Source: CAZEPJ01 sp964514105
Lineage (GTDB): Bacteria > Desulfobacterota > Desulfocorpusculales > Desulfocorpusculum
DNA length: 64,000 bases
Direction of reading: 5' to 3'
NCBI GenBank assembly: GCA_964514105.1
Contig: CAZEPJ010000005.1
Location: forward strand, 1-64,000
Within the stretch, counting starts at the first letter, position 1, and each line of letters opens with the position of its first letter. The translations under genes and the position numbers were made by a program. The notes beneath the pieces were generated by a model, which made no database searches, was not told where the DNA came from, and saw nothing but the letters and a program-made list of their open reading frames with translations. Below are positions 40,595 to 48,548 of this stretch, piece by piece.

Positions 40595-42874
40595 ATGCGG
40601 CAGTTGAAGACGGTGGGCAAGCGGGTTCCCAAGCTGGACGCCGTGGAGAAGGCCACGGGACGGGCCCTTTACATCCACGACGTCAAACGCCCGGGCATGC
40701 TCCACGGCAAGATCCTGTACAGCAGGTATCCCCACGCGAGGATCGCCCGGATCGACGTCTCCCGGGCGCGCCGCCTGCCCGGGGTCCGGGCCGTGCTCAC
40801 CGGGGACAAGGTCCCCGAGGTGCGCTTCGGCTTTTACAAGGACAATCGCCCCCTCAAGGCGGGCAAGGTGCGGTCGTACCGGGATGAGGTGGCGGCCGTG
40901 GCGGCCACGGACCCGGAGATCGCTGAAGAGGCCCTGTCCCTCATCGAGGTGCAGTACGAATCGCTCCCAGCCGTCTTCGATCCGGAGGAGGCCATGGGGG
41001 AGGACGCCCCCCTGGTCCACGAAGAGCACAAGGGCAACGTGCTGCGCATGCCGTGGAAGCTCGACCTGGGCGATGTGGAGGCCGCGCGCCGGCAATCCCG
41101 CTGGGTGGTCGAGGATCGCTTCCGGGTGACCTGGGTCACCCACTGCTGCATGGGGACCAGCGGCTGCATCGCCGAGTTCGATGCGGCCGACAACCTGACC
41201 ATGCACAGCAACACGCAGATCCCGTCCCTGGCCCAGCGGGACTATCTGGACGCCCTGGAGGCCATGGGGCTCAAGGATCGACGGGTGCGCGTGGTCAAGG
41301 CCTGCATCGGGGGGGCCTTCGGGAGCAAGCTGGACACGTACGCCTACGAGTACATCGCCATCCTCCTGGCCCATTGCACCCGCAAGCCCGTGCGCATCCT
41401 ATTCGACCGCCGGGAGGAGTTCTTCGCCACATCGGGGAGGCAGCCGGCCATCATCGACATCGCCCAGGGGTGCGACGCTGACGGAAAGCTGCTGTTTCGC
41501 GACGTCTCCATGATCCTGGACAACGGGGCCTACACCTCCTGGGGGGCCACCACCCCGTCGGTGATGATGATGCCCATATCGTCCCTGTACCGCGTGCCCA
41601 ACGTGCGGTTCCATGCCCGCTGCGTGTACACCAACAATACTTACTCCCAGGCCATGCGGGGCTATGGAAACCCCCAGGCCACCTTCGCCATCGAGAGCTC
41701 CATGGATCGCCTGGCGGAGCAGGCGGGCATGGACCCAGCGGCCTTCCGCCTCCTCAACGCCAACGAGCCCGGGGAGGTCACCCCTCAGAACTTCCGCATC
41801 ACGAGCTGCGGCCTGCGGGAGTGCATCCGGGAGGTCACCCAGCGACTGGGATGGGGGCGGCCCAAGGCACCGGGGGAGGGAGTCGGGCTGGCATCCCTCA
41901 TCCACGTGGGCGGGGGGGCTCGGGTCTACAAGTCCGACGGCTGCGGCACCATCCTGCGCATGGACGACCAGGGCAGGGTCACCGTGTACAGCGGCGCCAC
42001 CGACATGGGTCAGGGGGCCGACACGGTCATCGCTCAGGTGGTGGCCGAGGAACTGGGCATCGGCGTGCCCGATGTCCACGTCATCCACACGGACACGGAC
42101 GTGTGCCCATGGGACGTGGGGGCCCACGCCAGCCGCACCACGTTTGTGGCGTGCAACTCGGCCCTGGGCGCGGCCCGAAAGATCAAGGCGCGCATCCTGG
42201 AGCTGGCCGCGGAGCAGCTCTCGGAGCGGCCCGAGGACCTCACCGTCCACGACAAGGTCGTGGCCTCCTCGGCGGATCCGGAGCGGCGTGTGGAGCTGGG
42301 CCGCCTCCTGCGAAAGGCCCATTTCAGCCAGTCGGGCCAGATGCTCATGGCCGAGCACTTCTACGATCCGCCCAACGAGAACCTGGACAAGACCTTTCGG
42401 GGCAACCTGTCCGTTGCGTACAGTTTCGGGGTCCACGGCGTCCGGGTGCGGGTGGACGCGGAGACCGGCAAGATCCGGGTCCTCCAGTACGTGGCCGCCC
42501 ACGATGTGGGGCGGGCCATCAACCCCATGCTCCTGGAGGGGCAGGTCTACGGCGGGGCCCTCATGGGCATCGGCTACGCCCTGACCGAGCAGCTGGTCTT
42601 GGAGAAGGGCGAGGTCATGAATCCCAGTTTCCGGGACTACAAGCTCTTGACGGCCAAGGACGTGGTGCCCATCGAGGCGGTCATCGTGGAGACCGATGAC
42701 GCGGCCGGTCCCTTCGGGGCCAAGGGGATCGGCGAACCGGGCTGCGTGCCCACGGCTCCCGCCATTGCCAACGCCGTGTACGATGCAGTGGGCGTCAGGA
42801 TCCGCGACCTGCCCATGACCCCTGAGCGGGTCCTGGCGGCGCTGAAGAGAAAGGAAGGGGACGGCGGGAGGTAG
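40595..42874 (+). CDS. Molybdenum hydroxylase large subunit (second system)
   Basis: Catalytic molybdopterin subunit (759 aa), the same length as its counterpart at 13882-16161 but clearly a different lineage. The hammerhead domain starts VPKLDAVEKATGRALYIHD. Active-site loops are CIGGAFGSKLD, the canonical AMRGYGNPQATF, ATDMGQGADT and GPFGAKGIGEPG with the catalytic Glu. The presence of MocA nearby suggests that the cofactor is the cytosine-dinucleotide form. With the ligase it may hydroxylate or dehydroxylate an aromatic CoA ester, but free-acid hydroxylation (for example of an N-heterocycle) is also possible. Confidence 0.88.
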   Translation: MRQLKTVGKRVPKLDAVEKATGRALYIHDVKRPGMLHGKILYSRYPHARIARIDVSRARRLPGVRAVLTGDKVPEVRFGFYKDNRPLKAGKVRSYRDEVAAVAATDPEIAEEALSLIEVQYESLPAVFDPEEAMGEDAPLVHEEHKGNVLRMPWKLDLGDVEAARRQSRWVVEDRFRVTWVTHCCMGTSGCIAEFDAADNLTMHSNTQIPSLAQRDYLDALEAMGLKDRRVRVVKACIGGAFGSKLDTYAYEYIAILLAHCTRKPVRILFDRREEFFATSGRQPAIIDIAQGCDADGKLLFRDVSMILDNGAYTSWGATTPSVMMMPISSLYRVPNVRFHARCVYTNNTYSQAMRGYGNPQATFAIESSMDRLAEQAGMDPAAFRLLNANEPGEVTPQNFRITSCGLRECIREVTQRLGWGRPKAPGEGVGLASLIHVGGGARVYKSDGCGTILRMDDQGRVTVYSGATDMGQGADTVIAQVVAEELGIGVPDVHVIHTDTDVCPWDVGAHASRTTFVACNSALGAARKIKARILELAAEQLSERPEDLTVHDKVVASSADPERRVELGRLLRKAHFSQSGQMLMAEHFYDPPNENLDKTFRGNLSVAYSFGVHGVRVRVDAETGKIRVLQYVAAHDVGRAINPMLLEGQVYGGALMGIGYALTEQLVLEKGEVMNPSFRDYKLLTAKDVVPIEAVIVETDDAAGPFGAKGIGEPGCVPTAPAIANAVYDAVGVRIRDLPMTPERVLAALKRKEGDGGR

Positions 42875-42887
42875 GCGCCGCTTCTAC

Positions 42888-43385
42888 TCAATCCACCCTT
42901 CGAAAGGCCTCGGGCGGCGCCTGGCAATTGGGACACGACGGGGGCGGATGCCCTTCCTCCACCCATCCGCAGCGGCCGCAGACGAAGTAGTCGGGGAGGA
43001 TCTCCGCCACCATCCTGGAAAGGGCCGATCGATACAAGGCCGCGTGGCGCTCCTCCGCGTTTCGGGCCTGGGTCAGCAGCCAGATGGCGGCCTTGTCCTG
43101 CTCCGCCCAGGCGTCCTTGAGGAACTGCGGGTACGCCACCTCGTTGACGAACGTCTCCTTCTCGAAGGAGAGCTTCAAGTTCTCCTCGGTGTCTCCCACC
43201 CGGTCGAGCAACGCGAAGTGGTTGGCCGCATGGATCCCCTCGGCCTCGGCCACCGCGCGGAACAACCGGGCGATGACGGGGTAGCCCTCCTCGTCGGCCC
43301 GCCTGGCGAATGCCTTGAGCCGGAAGTGGGCCTTGGCCTCGGCCACGAACGCCTCGTGGATCCTCCTTCGCGCCATCTCTCCCAT
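42888..43385 (-). CDS. Rubrerythrin family protein
   Basis: Diiron peroxidase-type protein (165 aa) for oxidative-stress protection in anaerobes. The four-helix part carries the metal-ligand carboxylates in EAFVAEAKAHFR, the ExxH of AEAEGIHAANH and EERHAALY. The C-terminal rubredoxin-like domain has CGRC at about 136-139 and CPNC at about 151-154. Both halves are complete. GAGGAGG lies five bases before the ATG at 43385. It converges on the hydroxylase gene; proximity to an oxygen-sensitive pathway is suggestive only. Confidence 0.92.
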   Translation of the reverse strand: MGEMARRRIHEAFVAEAKAHFRLKAFARRADEEGYPVIARLFRAVAEAEGIHAANHFALLDRVGDTEENLKLSFEKETFVNEVAYPQFLKDAWAEQDKAAIWLLTQARNAEERHAALYRSALSRMVAEILPDYFVCGRCGWVEEGHPPPSCPNCQAPPEAFRRVD

Positions 43386-43439
43386 GGGTTCCTCCTCGCG
43401 CGCGGCCGCCCGGGGCCCAATGGCCCTTCCCCGTGAAGG

Positions 43440-44132
43440 TCACGGCCCCAGTCGTAGATCCTCTTCCCGGTCGATGTCGTAAAACACGCTCCCGTCCCGG
43501 ACTTCCACGCGCAGGACGTCCTGGGGGTTCTCCTCGATGATCCTCCGGGCGCCGGCGTCACCCCGGAGGGCCAGGATGCGAGGGTAGTAGGGGCTGGCCA
43601 AGAGGACCGGGTTACCCCGGACGCCCTGGTGCATGGGCACGCAGATGTTTCTGGACGAGGACCAGAAGCGTCGCAGGAGCAGATCGATGGTCTGCGGGTC
43701 CAGCAGGGGCTGGTCCCCGAGGAGAAACATGACCGACGCAAAGCGATCCATGACCCTCAGGAGCCCCACCCTCAGGGAGGACGCCATGCCCTCCGGGTAC
43801 TCGGGGTTGAGCGTGGTATCCAGCCGGGGGTGGTTCAGGATCCCCCCCAGGGTCCGTGCGATGCCCGGGGCCTCGTGGCCCAGGACCAGGACCACCCGGT
43901 CCAGGCCGGCGGCCAGAGCGGCCTCCAGGACCCAGAGCAGGAGGGGTTTGCCCCGAAACGCCAGGACCTGCTTGGGGCGCCCCATGCGCACGGACATGCC
44001 GGCCGCAAGCACCACGCCCGCCGTCGGTTTCTTGCGACCGGGCCCGGCAACACAGCGCTCGTTTCCGCCGAGGCCCGGGGGCGCAACCGCCCCGGGGGGC
44101 CTGCACCTGGCACGAGGTCTGGTTGGGCTCAT
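43440..44132 (-). CDS. mocA: MocA-like molybdenum cofactor nucleotidyltransferase
   Basis: Nucleotidyltransferase (230 aa) that likely attaches CMP to molybdopterin, making the MCD cofactor used by xanthine-dehydrogenase-family enzymes. The signature GVVLAAGMSVRMGRPK lies at about residues 39-54, with the metal-binding LLGDQP and RGNPVLL further on. The first 35 residues are not part of the family, but the ATG at 44132 overlaps the stop of the small upstream gene (ATGA), which supports this start. The neighbouring molybdenum hydroxylase explains its presence. XdhC-type insertion factors are not seen in the window. Confidence 0.85.
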   Translation of the reverse strand: MSPTRPRARCRPPGAVAPPGLGGNERCVAGPGRKKPTAGVVLAAGMSVRMGRPKQVLAFRGKPLLLWVLEAALAAGLDRVVLVLGHEAPGIARTLGGILNHPRLDTTLNPEYPEGMASSLRVGLLRVMDRFASVMFLLGDQPLLDPQTIDLLLRRFWSSSRNICVPMHQGVRGNPVLLASPYYPRILALRGDAGARRIIEENPQDVLRVEVRDGSVFYDIDREEDLRLGP

Positions 44133-44428
44133 GCACGAAGATCTATCAACGTCCCGTTGGGGCGAAAAACGCGGGTCTCCATCCCCCGGGCGTCGTACGT
44201 GAACGGGTTCGACGGGATCCCGCGAGCCGTAGCCGAGGTCCGGGCAGGGGCCGAGGGCCGAGGTGCCTGCGGATCCGACCAGATCCCATCGCGAAGGGTG
44301 AGCTCGACCACTCGTCCCCTGCGCGCGGCCGCAGGGCCGGCTGTGGCGTGGGGCGCATCGATTCGCCATCCGGCGAACCCGAATCCGAACAGCTCAAAGG
44401 CGCTCCCGCCGATGCCGCCCGGGCCCAT
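44129..44428 (-). CDS. Small protein of unknown function upstream of mocA
   Basis: Frame of 99 codons that I do not recognise. Evidence that it is real: a good minus-strand promoter (44468-44495) about 40 bases upstream, a GGGAGAAGGG purine stretch before the ATG, and an exact ATGA overlap between its stop and the mocA start. The product starts with a Gly-rich stretch (GPGGIGGSAFELFGFGFAGW) and the rest is Arg/Pro/Ala-rich without membrane helices. It may be a leader peptide that couples translation to mocA rather than a functional protein. Confidence 0.45.
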   Translation of the reverse strand: MGPGGIGGSAFELFGFGFAGWRIDAPHATAGPAAARRGRVVELTLRDGIWSDPQAPRPSAPARTSATARGIPSNPFTYDARGMETRVFRPNGTLIDLRA

Positions 44429-44467
44429 GATCCCTTCTCCCGCTTCAGGGGGTTTTTCTTTCCTCCT

Positions 44468-44495
44468 ATCATAGCCAAACAGCGCAGAAGGTCAA
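44468..44495 (-). promoter_or_regulatory. Sigma-70-like promoter for the mocA unit
   Basis: On the minus strand TTGACC (44495-44490) is followed after 16 bases by TATGAT (44473-44468). Five of six positions match in each box. Start would be near 44461, about 33 bases before the small gene. Confidence 0.6.
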
Positions 44496-44795
44496 CACCT
44501 CCTGCTTGCGCCGATCCATGGCCCGGTCGAGGCGGATGCTGCGAGATCGCTCGGACGGAAAAAAGGGCCCGATCATCAAACGGGCGCAGCTGCAAGGCGC
44601 CGCGGGCGGCGGGGGACCCCCCAAGGCGCACCGAGGAGCGAGCCGACGAGATCTCGCACCGCCGGGCACATCTGGCGTCTGATGGGGATCCGGGCATCCT
44701 GTCCCCAGGCGGGCAACTCAAGGCCCCGCAGGGGTCCGTGCTTGCCCGGCCACCCATGGGACATGCGCAACCGGGGAAATGGGCGGCCCTTGGGT

Positions 44796-44824
44796 TTGCC
44801 CCCTCGATGATCTTCCTCTATACT
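44796..44824 (+). promoter_or_regulatory. Sigma-70-like promoter for the PNPOx-family gene
   Basis: TTGCCC at 44796-44801, 17-base spacer and TATACT at 44819-44824 (five of six). Leader of about 70 bases to the ATG at 44899. Confidence 0.55.
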
Positions 44825-44898
44825 CTGGGCCAACCGCCCGGGCATCCCGAGCTGCCCGCCGGTAAACGGCGGTGGAACGAGGAAGAGGGGGAGGACCG

Positions 44899-45528
44899 AT
44901 GCGACGCGCCCATTGCGAGATCAAGGATCCACAGGAGATGGAGAGGATACTCGATGCTGCAACCGTCGGGAGGATGGCCACCTTGGACGCCCAGGGGTAC
45001 CCGTACGTCACGCCCGTGAACTTCGTGTATTACAAGGGGGCCATCTATTTCCATTGTGCGCCCCAGGGCGAGAAGCTGGATAACATCCGCCGGGACCCCA
45101 GGGTCTGCTTCGAGGTGGATGTGCCGTTGAGCTATGTGGCCGTGTCATTCAACCCGGAGCGGAACCCCTGCCGGACCCATCAGCTCTACCGGTGCGTGAT
45201 CATCCGCGGGCGGGCGGCCGTGCTTCCCGGGGGAGATCTCAAGGCCGAGGTCCTCAACGCCCTGGTGGCCAAGCACGAGGGGAGCCGGGATTTCACCCCC
45301 ATCACCCCGGCGTCCGCGGCCTACGAGAAGTGCCTGGTGGTGGAGATCCGTCCGGAGCGGATGACGGGGAAGGCGGACCTGGCCCAGAACAAGCCCCACG
45401 ACGGCGAGCGACGCGACCTCGCCCGGCACCTCCTGGACCGCGGCCTACCGGGGGACCTGGAGGCCGTCAGGGCCATGGGGTACGGCGTGGAGGCGGATCC
45501 GTCGGGCGGCTGGCGGCTGGCGCCTTGA
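44899..45528 (+). CDS. Pyridoxamine 5'-phosphate oxidase-fold flavin protein (NimA-like)
   Basis: Protein of 209 aa with a split-barrel FMN-binding fold at residues 1-165. The N-terminal portion MRRAHCEIKDPQEMERIL and GRMATLDAQGYPYVTPVNFVYY is typical for the NimA/PNPOx-like group, as is IYFHCAPQGEKLDNIRRDPRVCFEVD. Members reduce nitro compounds or other flavin substrates; none of the pyridoxamine-oxidase specificity is implied. The C-terminal 45 residues are variable. GGGGGAGGACCG precedes the ATG. It converges with the nitrite reductase with ten bases between stops. Confidence 0.85.
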   Translation: MRRAHCEIKDPQEMERILDAATVGRMATLDAQGYPYVTPVNFVYYKGAIYFHCAPQGEKLDNIRRDPRVCFEVDVPLSYVAVSFNPERNPCRTHQLYRCVIIRGRAAVLPGGDLKAEVLNALVAKHEGSRDFTPITPASAAYEKCLVVEIRPERMTGKADLAQNKPHDGERRDLARHLLDRGLPGDLEAVRAMGYGVEADPSGGWRLAP

Positions 45529-45538
45529 CCGGGACCGC

Positions 45539-47164
45539 CTATTTCTTGGACAGGGCCGCCACGGCGTCGTTGAGGAGCTTGATCCCCTCCTGGGACGTGT
45601 CGATGGATTCCGCCAGGGCCTGGCGGGCCATGCCGGGGTTGTGGAAACCGTCGGAGTTCTCCGCCGTCCACCACTCCCAGGATGTGTGGGCCTGGTCGTG
45701 AAAGCGCCGGGCTTCCTTGAGGACGTCCGCGGGCACGCCGGCCGCCCGGGCGTTTGCATACGCGTCGATGAACTGCCCCAGCCAGAATTCGGCCTTGGTC
45801 ATCTTTCCCCGGATGTAGTTCTGGATGGCGTCCACCTGGTACTCGGCCTCCTCCTCGCTCCAGGACCCGTGGCACCGGACGCAGGTCCCCTTGAGCATTG
45901 ACCGGGCGCTCCGCTGCCCGTGCCAGGTATAGGTCTTGTGCCCCTTCTTGGTCTTGGGCATGTGGCAGTCCTTGCACTCCACGCCGGCCCGCTCGTGCTT
46001 GCTGTTCCAGTGCGTTTCGGTCTCCGGGTGCTGCAGCTTGGACAAAGAAGCCCCGGTCACCGCGTGCCTGAAGTCCTTGAACTTGTACGATGCCATTCGC
46101 TTGTTGTAGTCGAAGACGTTGACCCAGGGGAAGAGATTGGCCCGCCGGTCCCCCATGCCCACGGCCTCGCCTGTCTCGGGGTCGTGCCCCGGGTTGCAGT
46201 TGTACTCCACGTGGCACTGGGCGCACATGAGGTTGGAGTCGGGCCGGCTCAGGACGCCGATGGCCCGGAAATCCCGAAACACCGCCTTGTGCATGGCGGT
46301 CTTGCGGCTCTTCTCCTTGTCGTAGGGATAGGTCCCTTCGCCCCGGTCCACCACGGCCTCGATGAGGGCGTCGCGAACCACGCGGGGGAGTGCGGAGTGG
46401 GGATCGTGGCACACGAAGCAGTTCATGGGTTGGCGCAGGTCCCGAACGAGCTCCACGACCTTGGATGTGCGGTCCCACTTGGCGGTGGCGTCCTTGTCCC
46501 CCATATACTTCCATTTGAGGATGTGATCCTGGCTCTTGCAGCTCAGGCACACGGGGTTGGCGGCCGTGGCCGTCTGGGGGAAGAAGAGCTTCTGATCCGA
46601 ACTGCTCGATTCCCGGTCGGTCAGGATGTCCCACGCATTTCGCTCGGCCCCCTTGGCGTCCGAGATCCGGGTCCAGTCCCTGAGCTGGAATCGACCTCCG
46701 AAGGCCCGATCCACGATGAGGAAATCCACCAGCATGAAGACGTGGCTCCGGGGCTCCGCATGCTCCTTGGTGAATGCGTGGGGCATGGAGAGTCTGTCGA
46801 ACAGGGGCGAGCGGCTCCGGAAGCCGGCCTTCTCCACCTTGGCCCTGGATTGGAGATTCGGGCTCACGAAGGACTCGTACTGCTCCTTGTGGCACTTGCC
46901 GCAGGTGGCGTGATCCAGGCGGGTCGAGGGTTTGGCCGTCGGGTTCTCCATGTGTTTGTCCAGGGCATCATGGCAGTTGGCGCAGGCCACCTTGGCGTGC
47001 TTGCCCGGCTCGTGAAAGCCCTTGATCTGTTCGTGGCACGCGTAGCATGCGGCGGACTGGGCGGCCTCATTCGGGGGGGCGGGCTTCTGGGCCATGAGGG
47101 GTGCGGCGGCAAGGAGGGCCACAGCGGAAAGGGGGATGAGGGCGAGCCAACGGGCGAGGGACAT
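45539..47164 (-). CDS. Octaheme cytochrome c nitrite reductase (ONR/TvNiR type)
   Basis: Periplasmic multiheme enzyme (541 aa) expected to reduce nitrite, and possibly hydroxylamine or sulfite, to ammonia or sulfide with six electrons. Signal peptide 1-25. Eight heme sites are present: Cys40-His44, 61-65, 88-92, then CLSCK at 206-210 with lysine as proximal ligand (catalytic heme), 249-253, 314-318, 397-401 and 428-432. Three hemes precede the NrfA-like five-heme core, the layout of Thioalkalivibrio octaheme reductase. Tyr321 with Cys323 (HVEYNC) matches its thioether-linked catalytic Tyr-Cys pair, and His379 (QHPE) the catalytic His. GGAGGAGCGC precedes the ATG. No NrfH-type donor gene is adjacent. 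Confidence 0.92.
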   Translation of the reverse strand: MSLARWLALIPLSAVALLAAAPLMAQKPAPPNEAAQSAACYACHEQIKGFHEPGKHAKVACANCHDALDKHMENPTAKPSTRLDHATCGKCHKEQYESFVSPNLQSRAKVEKAGFRSRSPLFDRLSMPHAFTKEHAEPRSHVFMLVDFLIVDRAFGGRFQLRDWTRISDAKGAERNAWDILTDRESSSSDQKLFFPQTATAANPVCLSCKSQDHILKWKYMGDKDATAKWDRTSKVVELVRDLRQPMNCFVCHDPHSALPRVVRDALIEAVVDRGEGTYPYDKEKSRKTAMHKAVFRDFRAIGVLSRPDSNLMCAQCHVEYNCNPGHDPETGEAVGMGDRRANLFPWVNVFDYNKRMASYKFKDFRHAVTGASLSKLQHPETETHWNSKHERAGVECKDCHMPKTKKGHKTYTWHGQRSARSMLKGTCVRCHGSWSEEEAEYQVDAIQNYIRGKMTKAEFWLGQFIDAYANARAAGVPADVLKEARRFHDQAHTSWEWWTAENSDGFHNPGMARQALAESIDTSQEGIKLLNDAVAALSKK

Positions 47165-47196
47165 GCGCTCCTCCTGGGGCTGCGAGCTTGACCTCT

Positions 47197-47226
47197 GAGA
47201 TAGTCCATCCGCCGAGACGCTGTCAA
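47197..47226 (-). promoter_or_regulatory. Possible promoter for the octaheme nitrite reductase
   Basis: On the minus strand a perfect TTGACA (47226-47221) is followed after 18 bases by TATCTC (47202-47197), a weak -10. It would need an activator or be only basal. The leader to the ATG at 47164 is about 25 bases. Confidence 0.35.
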
Positions 47227-47258
47227 GGGAAAAGGCCCCGGAGGGGGCGCCCCCGCGG

Positions 47259-48188
47259 TCAGTACCCCCGCTGCCGATCCACCACATGCACGAGGGGCTC
47301 GCCCCGGCGAAGCCGGCAGTAGTTCTCCAGGATCTGCACGGCCACGGCCTGGGGGTCCGTGAGGCTGGAGACGTGGGGTGTGACCATGATCCTGGGATGG
47401 GACCAGAAGGGATGGCCCGCGGGGAGAGGTTCTGTCTCGAACACATCCAGGCAGGCCCCGGAGAGCTGCCCGCTGCCCAGCGCCTCCAACAGATCCTCCT
47501 TCGCCAGATGCGCCCCCCGGGCCACGTTGATCAGGTAGGCGCCCCGGGGAAGGGCGGCGAACGTTCGCCGGTTGAGGATCCCGCGGGTCTCGGGCGTCAA
47601 CGGGAGCAGGCAGACCAGGATCCATGTGCGGGTGAGAAACCCCCCCAGGCCCTCCTTCCCCCAGTGGGTGGCCACGCCCGCAATGCCCTTGGGGGTCCGG
47701 CTCCACCCCAGCACCGGGAAGCCCAGGTCCCTCAGGGTGGCCGCGGCATGGCTGCCGAGCTGCCCCAGGCCCATGATGCCAACGGACGTCTCGCCCCGCG
47801 GACGGGGAAACACGGGGAGCCATGCCATGGCCGACTGATCGGCCCGGTACTTCTCCATGTCCCTGCAGTGGTGGAGGACGGCCCAGACCACGTACTCGGT
47901 CATGCCCGCCGCCAGAGACGGATCCACGACCCGCGTGACCGGAACGTCCCGGGGCAGGTCGGGGTCTGCCAGGATGGCGTCCACGCCGGCCCCCATGGAG
48001 GCGATGCACCGGAGCTTCTCGAACCGGGCCAGCTCGCCGTGGGGGTGGTGCCAGACCAGGGCCATCTCGACCTCGTCGGGGTCGCCCGCCCAGGGCCAGA
48101 CCCGGACGTCCAGATCGGGCGCCAGCTCCAGAAACCGCTTCACCCACGGCGTTGCGTCCTCGCCGGGGGCCATGATGAGAAGGGCCAT
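47259..48188 (-). CDS. D-2-hydroxyacid dehydrogenase (glyoxylate/hydroxypyruvate reductase-like)
   Basis: NAD(P)-dependent oxidoreductase (309 aa) of the D-isomer-specific 2-hydroxyacid dehydrogenase family, closest in form to GhrA (glyoxylate/hydroxypyruvate reductase A): GMTEYVVWAVL, the nucleotide loop GIMGLGQLGSHAA near residues 137-149, and the catalytic residues Arg in NVARGAHL, Glu in DVFETEPLP and His in TPHVSS. GGAGGTGACGG precedes the ATG. It diverges from the hydrogenase operon; the intergenic region has the sigma-54 elements. Confidence 0.88.
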   Translation of the reverse strand: MALLIMAPGEDATPWVKRFLELAPDLDVRVWPWAGDPDEVEMALVWHHPHGELARFEKLRCIASMGAGVDAILADPDLPRDVPVTRVVDPSLAAGMTEYVVWAVLHHCRDMEKYRADQSAMAWLPVFPRPRGETSVGIMGLGQLGSHAAATLRDLGFPVLGWSRTPKGIAGVATHWGKEGLGGFLTRTWILVCLLPLTPETRGILNRRTFAALPRGAYLINVARGAHLAKEDLLEALGSGQLSGACLDVFETEPLPAGHPFWSHPRIMVTPHVSSLTDPQAVAVQILENYCRLRRGEPLVHVVDRQRGY

Positions 48189-48288
48189 GTGCCGTCACCT
48201 CCCGGGGCAGGGTTACCGTACGCCCATGGCACGCCAAGGTCAAGGGACAGGGGGGGCCACGCAGCGCCGGAGCCGGGCAAGCGGCCTG

Positions 48289-48305
48289 CTTTACAGCCTG
48301 TAAAG
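48289..48305. promoter_or_regulatory. Inverted repeat, candidate upstream activator site
   Basis: CTTTACAGCCTGTAAAG: 7-base arms around GCC, perfect. Located about 135 bases before the start site expected from the sigma-54 promoter, a usual position for an enhancer-binding protein. The cognate activator is not evident in the window. Confidence 0.55.
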
Positions 48306-48412
48306 AATGCTGGCACAAGGCAGGAAGGCCCTCTGCCGGCGCTGGCCCCTCCCGTTCCGTCCAACACGTTGGATTTCCGCCTGTTTTCCAGCGGACCGGC
48401 TCGCCCCGACCC

Positions 48413-48428
48413 TGGCATGGCGGTTGCA
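48413..48428 (+). promoter_or_regulatory. Sigma-54-type promoter of the hydrogenase operon
   Basis: TGGCATGGCGGTTGCA matches the consensus TGGCACGRNNNTTGCW at every fixed position except one (T for C). The -24 GG is at 48414-48415 and the -12 GC at 48426-48427 with ten bases between, as required. Start would be near 48439, leaving about 110 bases to the hoxE start. Confidence 0.75.
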
Positions 48429-48548
48429 CAACCCCCGGGCGGGGACAGGGGCGAAGCCCATGCGGCGCCGCCAGACACAAGGGCGGCGGCCAAGGGCGTG
48501 AAGGGGGACGACAGGCGCAGGACACACCCGCAAAAGGAGGCAGATCCC

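Larger units (their letters stand above)
44429..44898. other. Divergent intergenic region, 470 bases
   Basis: Separates the mocA unit from the PNPOx gene. It contains one promoter for each direction (44468-44495 minus, 44796-44824 plus). The 300 bases between them show open frames on both strands but nothing recognisable. Confidence 0.5.
48189..48548. other. Divergent regulatory region of the hydrogenase operon, 360 bases
   Basis: Holds an inverted repeat at 48289-48305, a second short one at 48360-48373 (TCCAAC and GTTGGA around AC) and a sigma-54-type promoter at 48413-48428, all upstream of hoxE. No coding sequence is supported. Confidence 0.6.
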
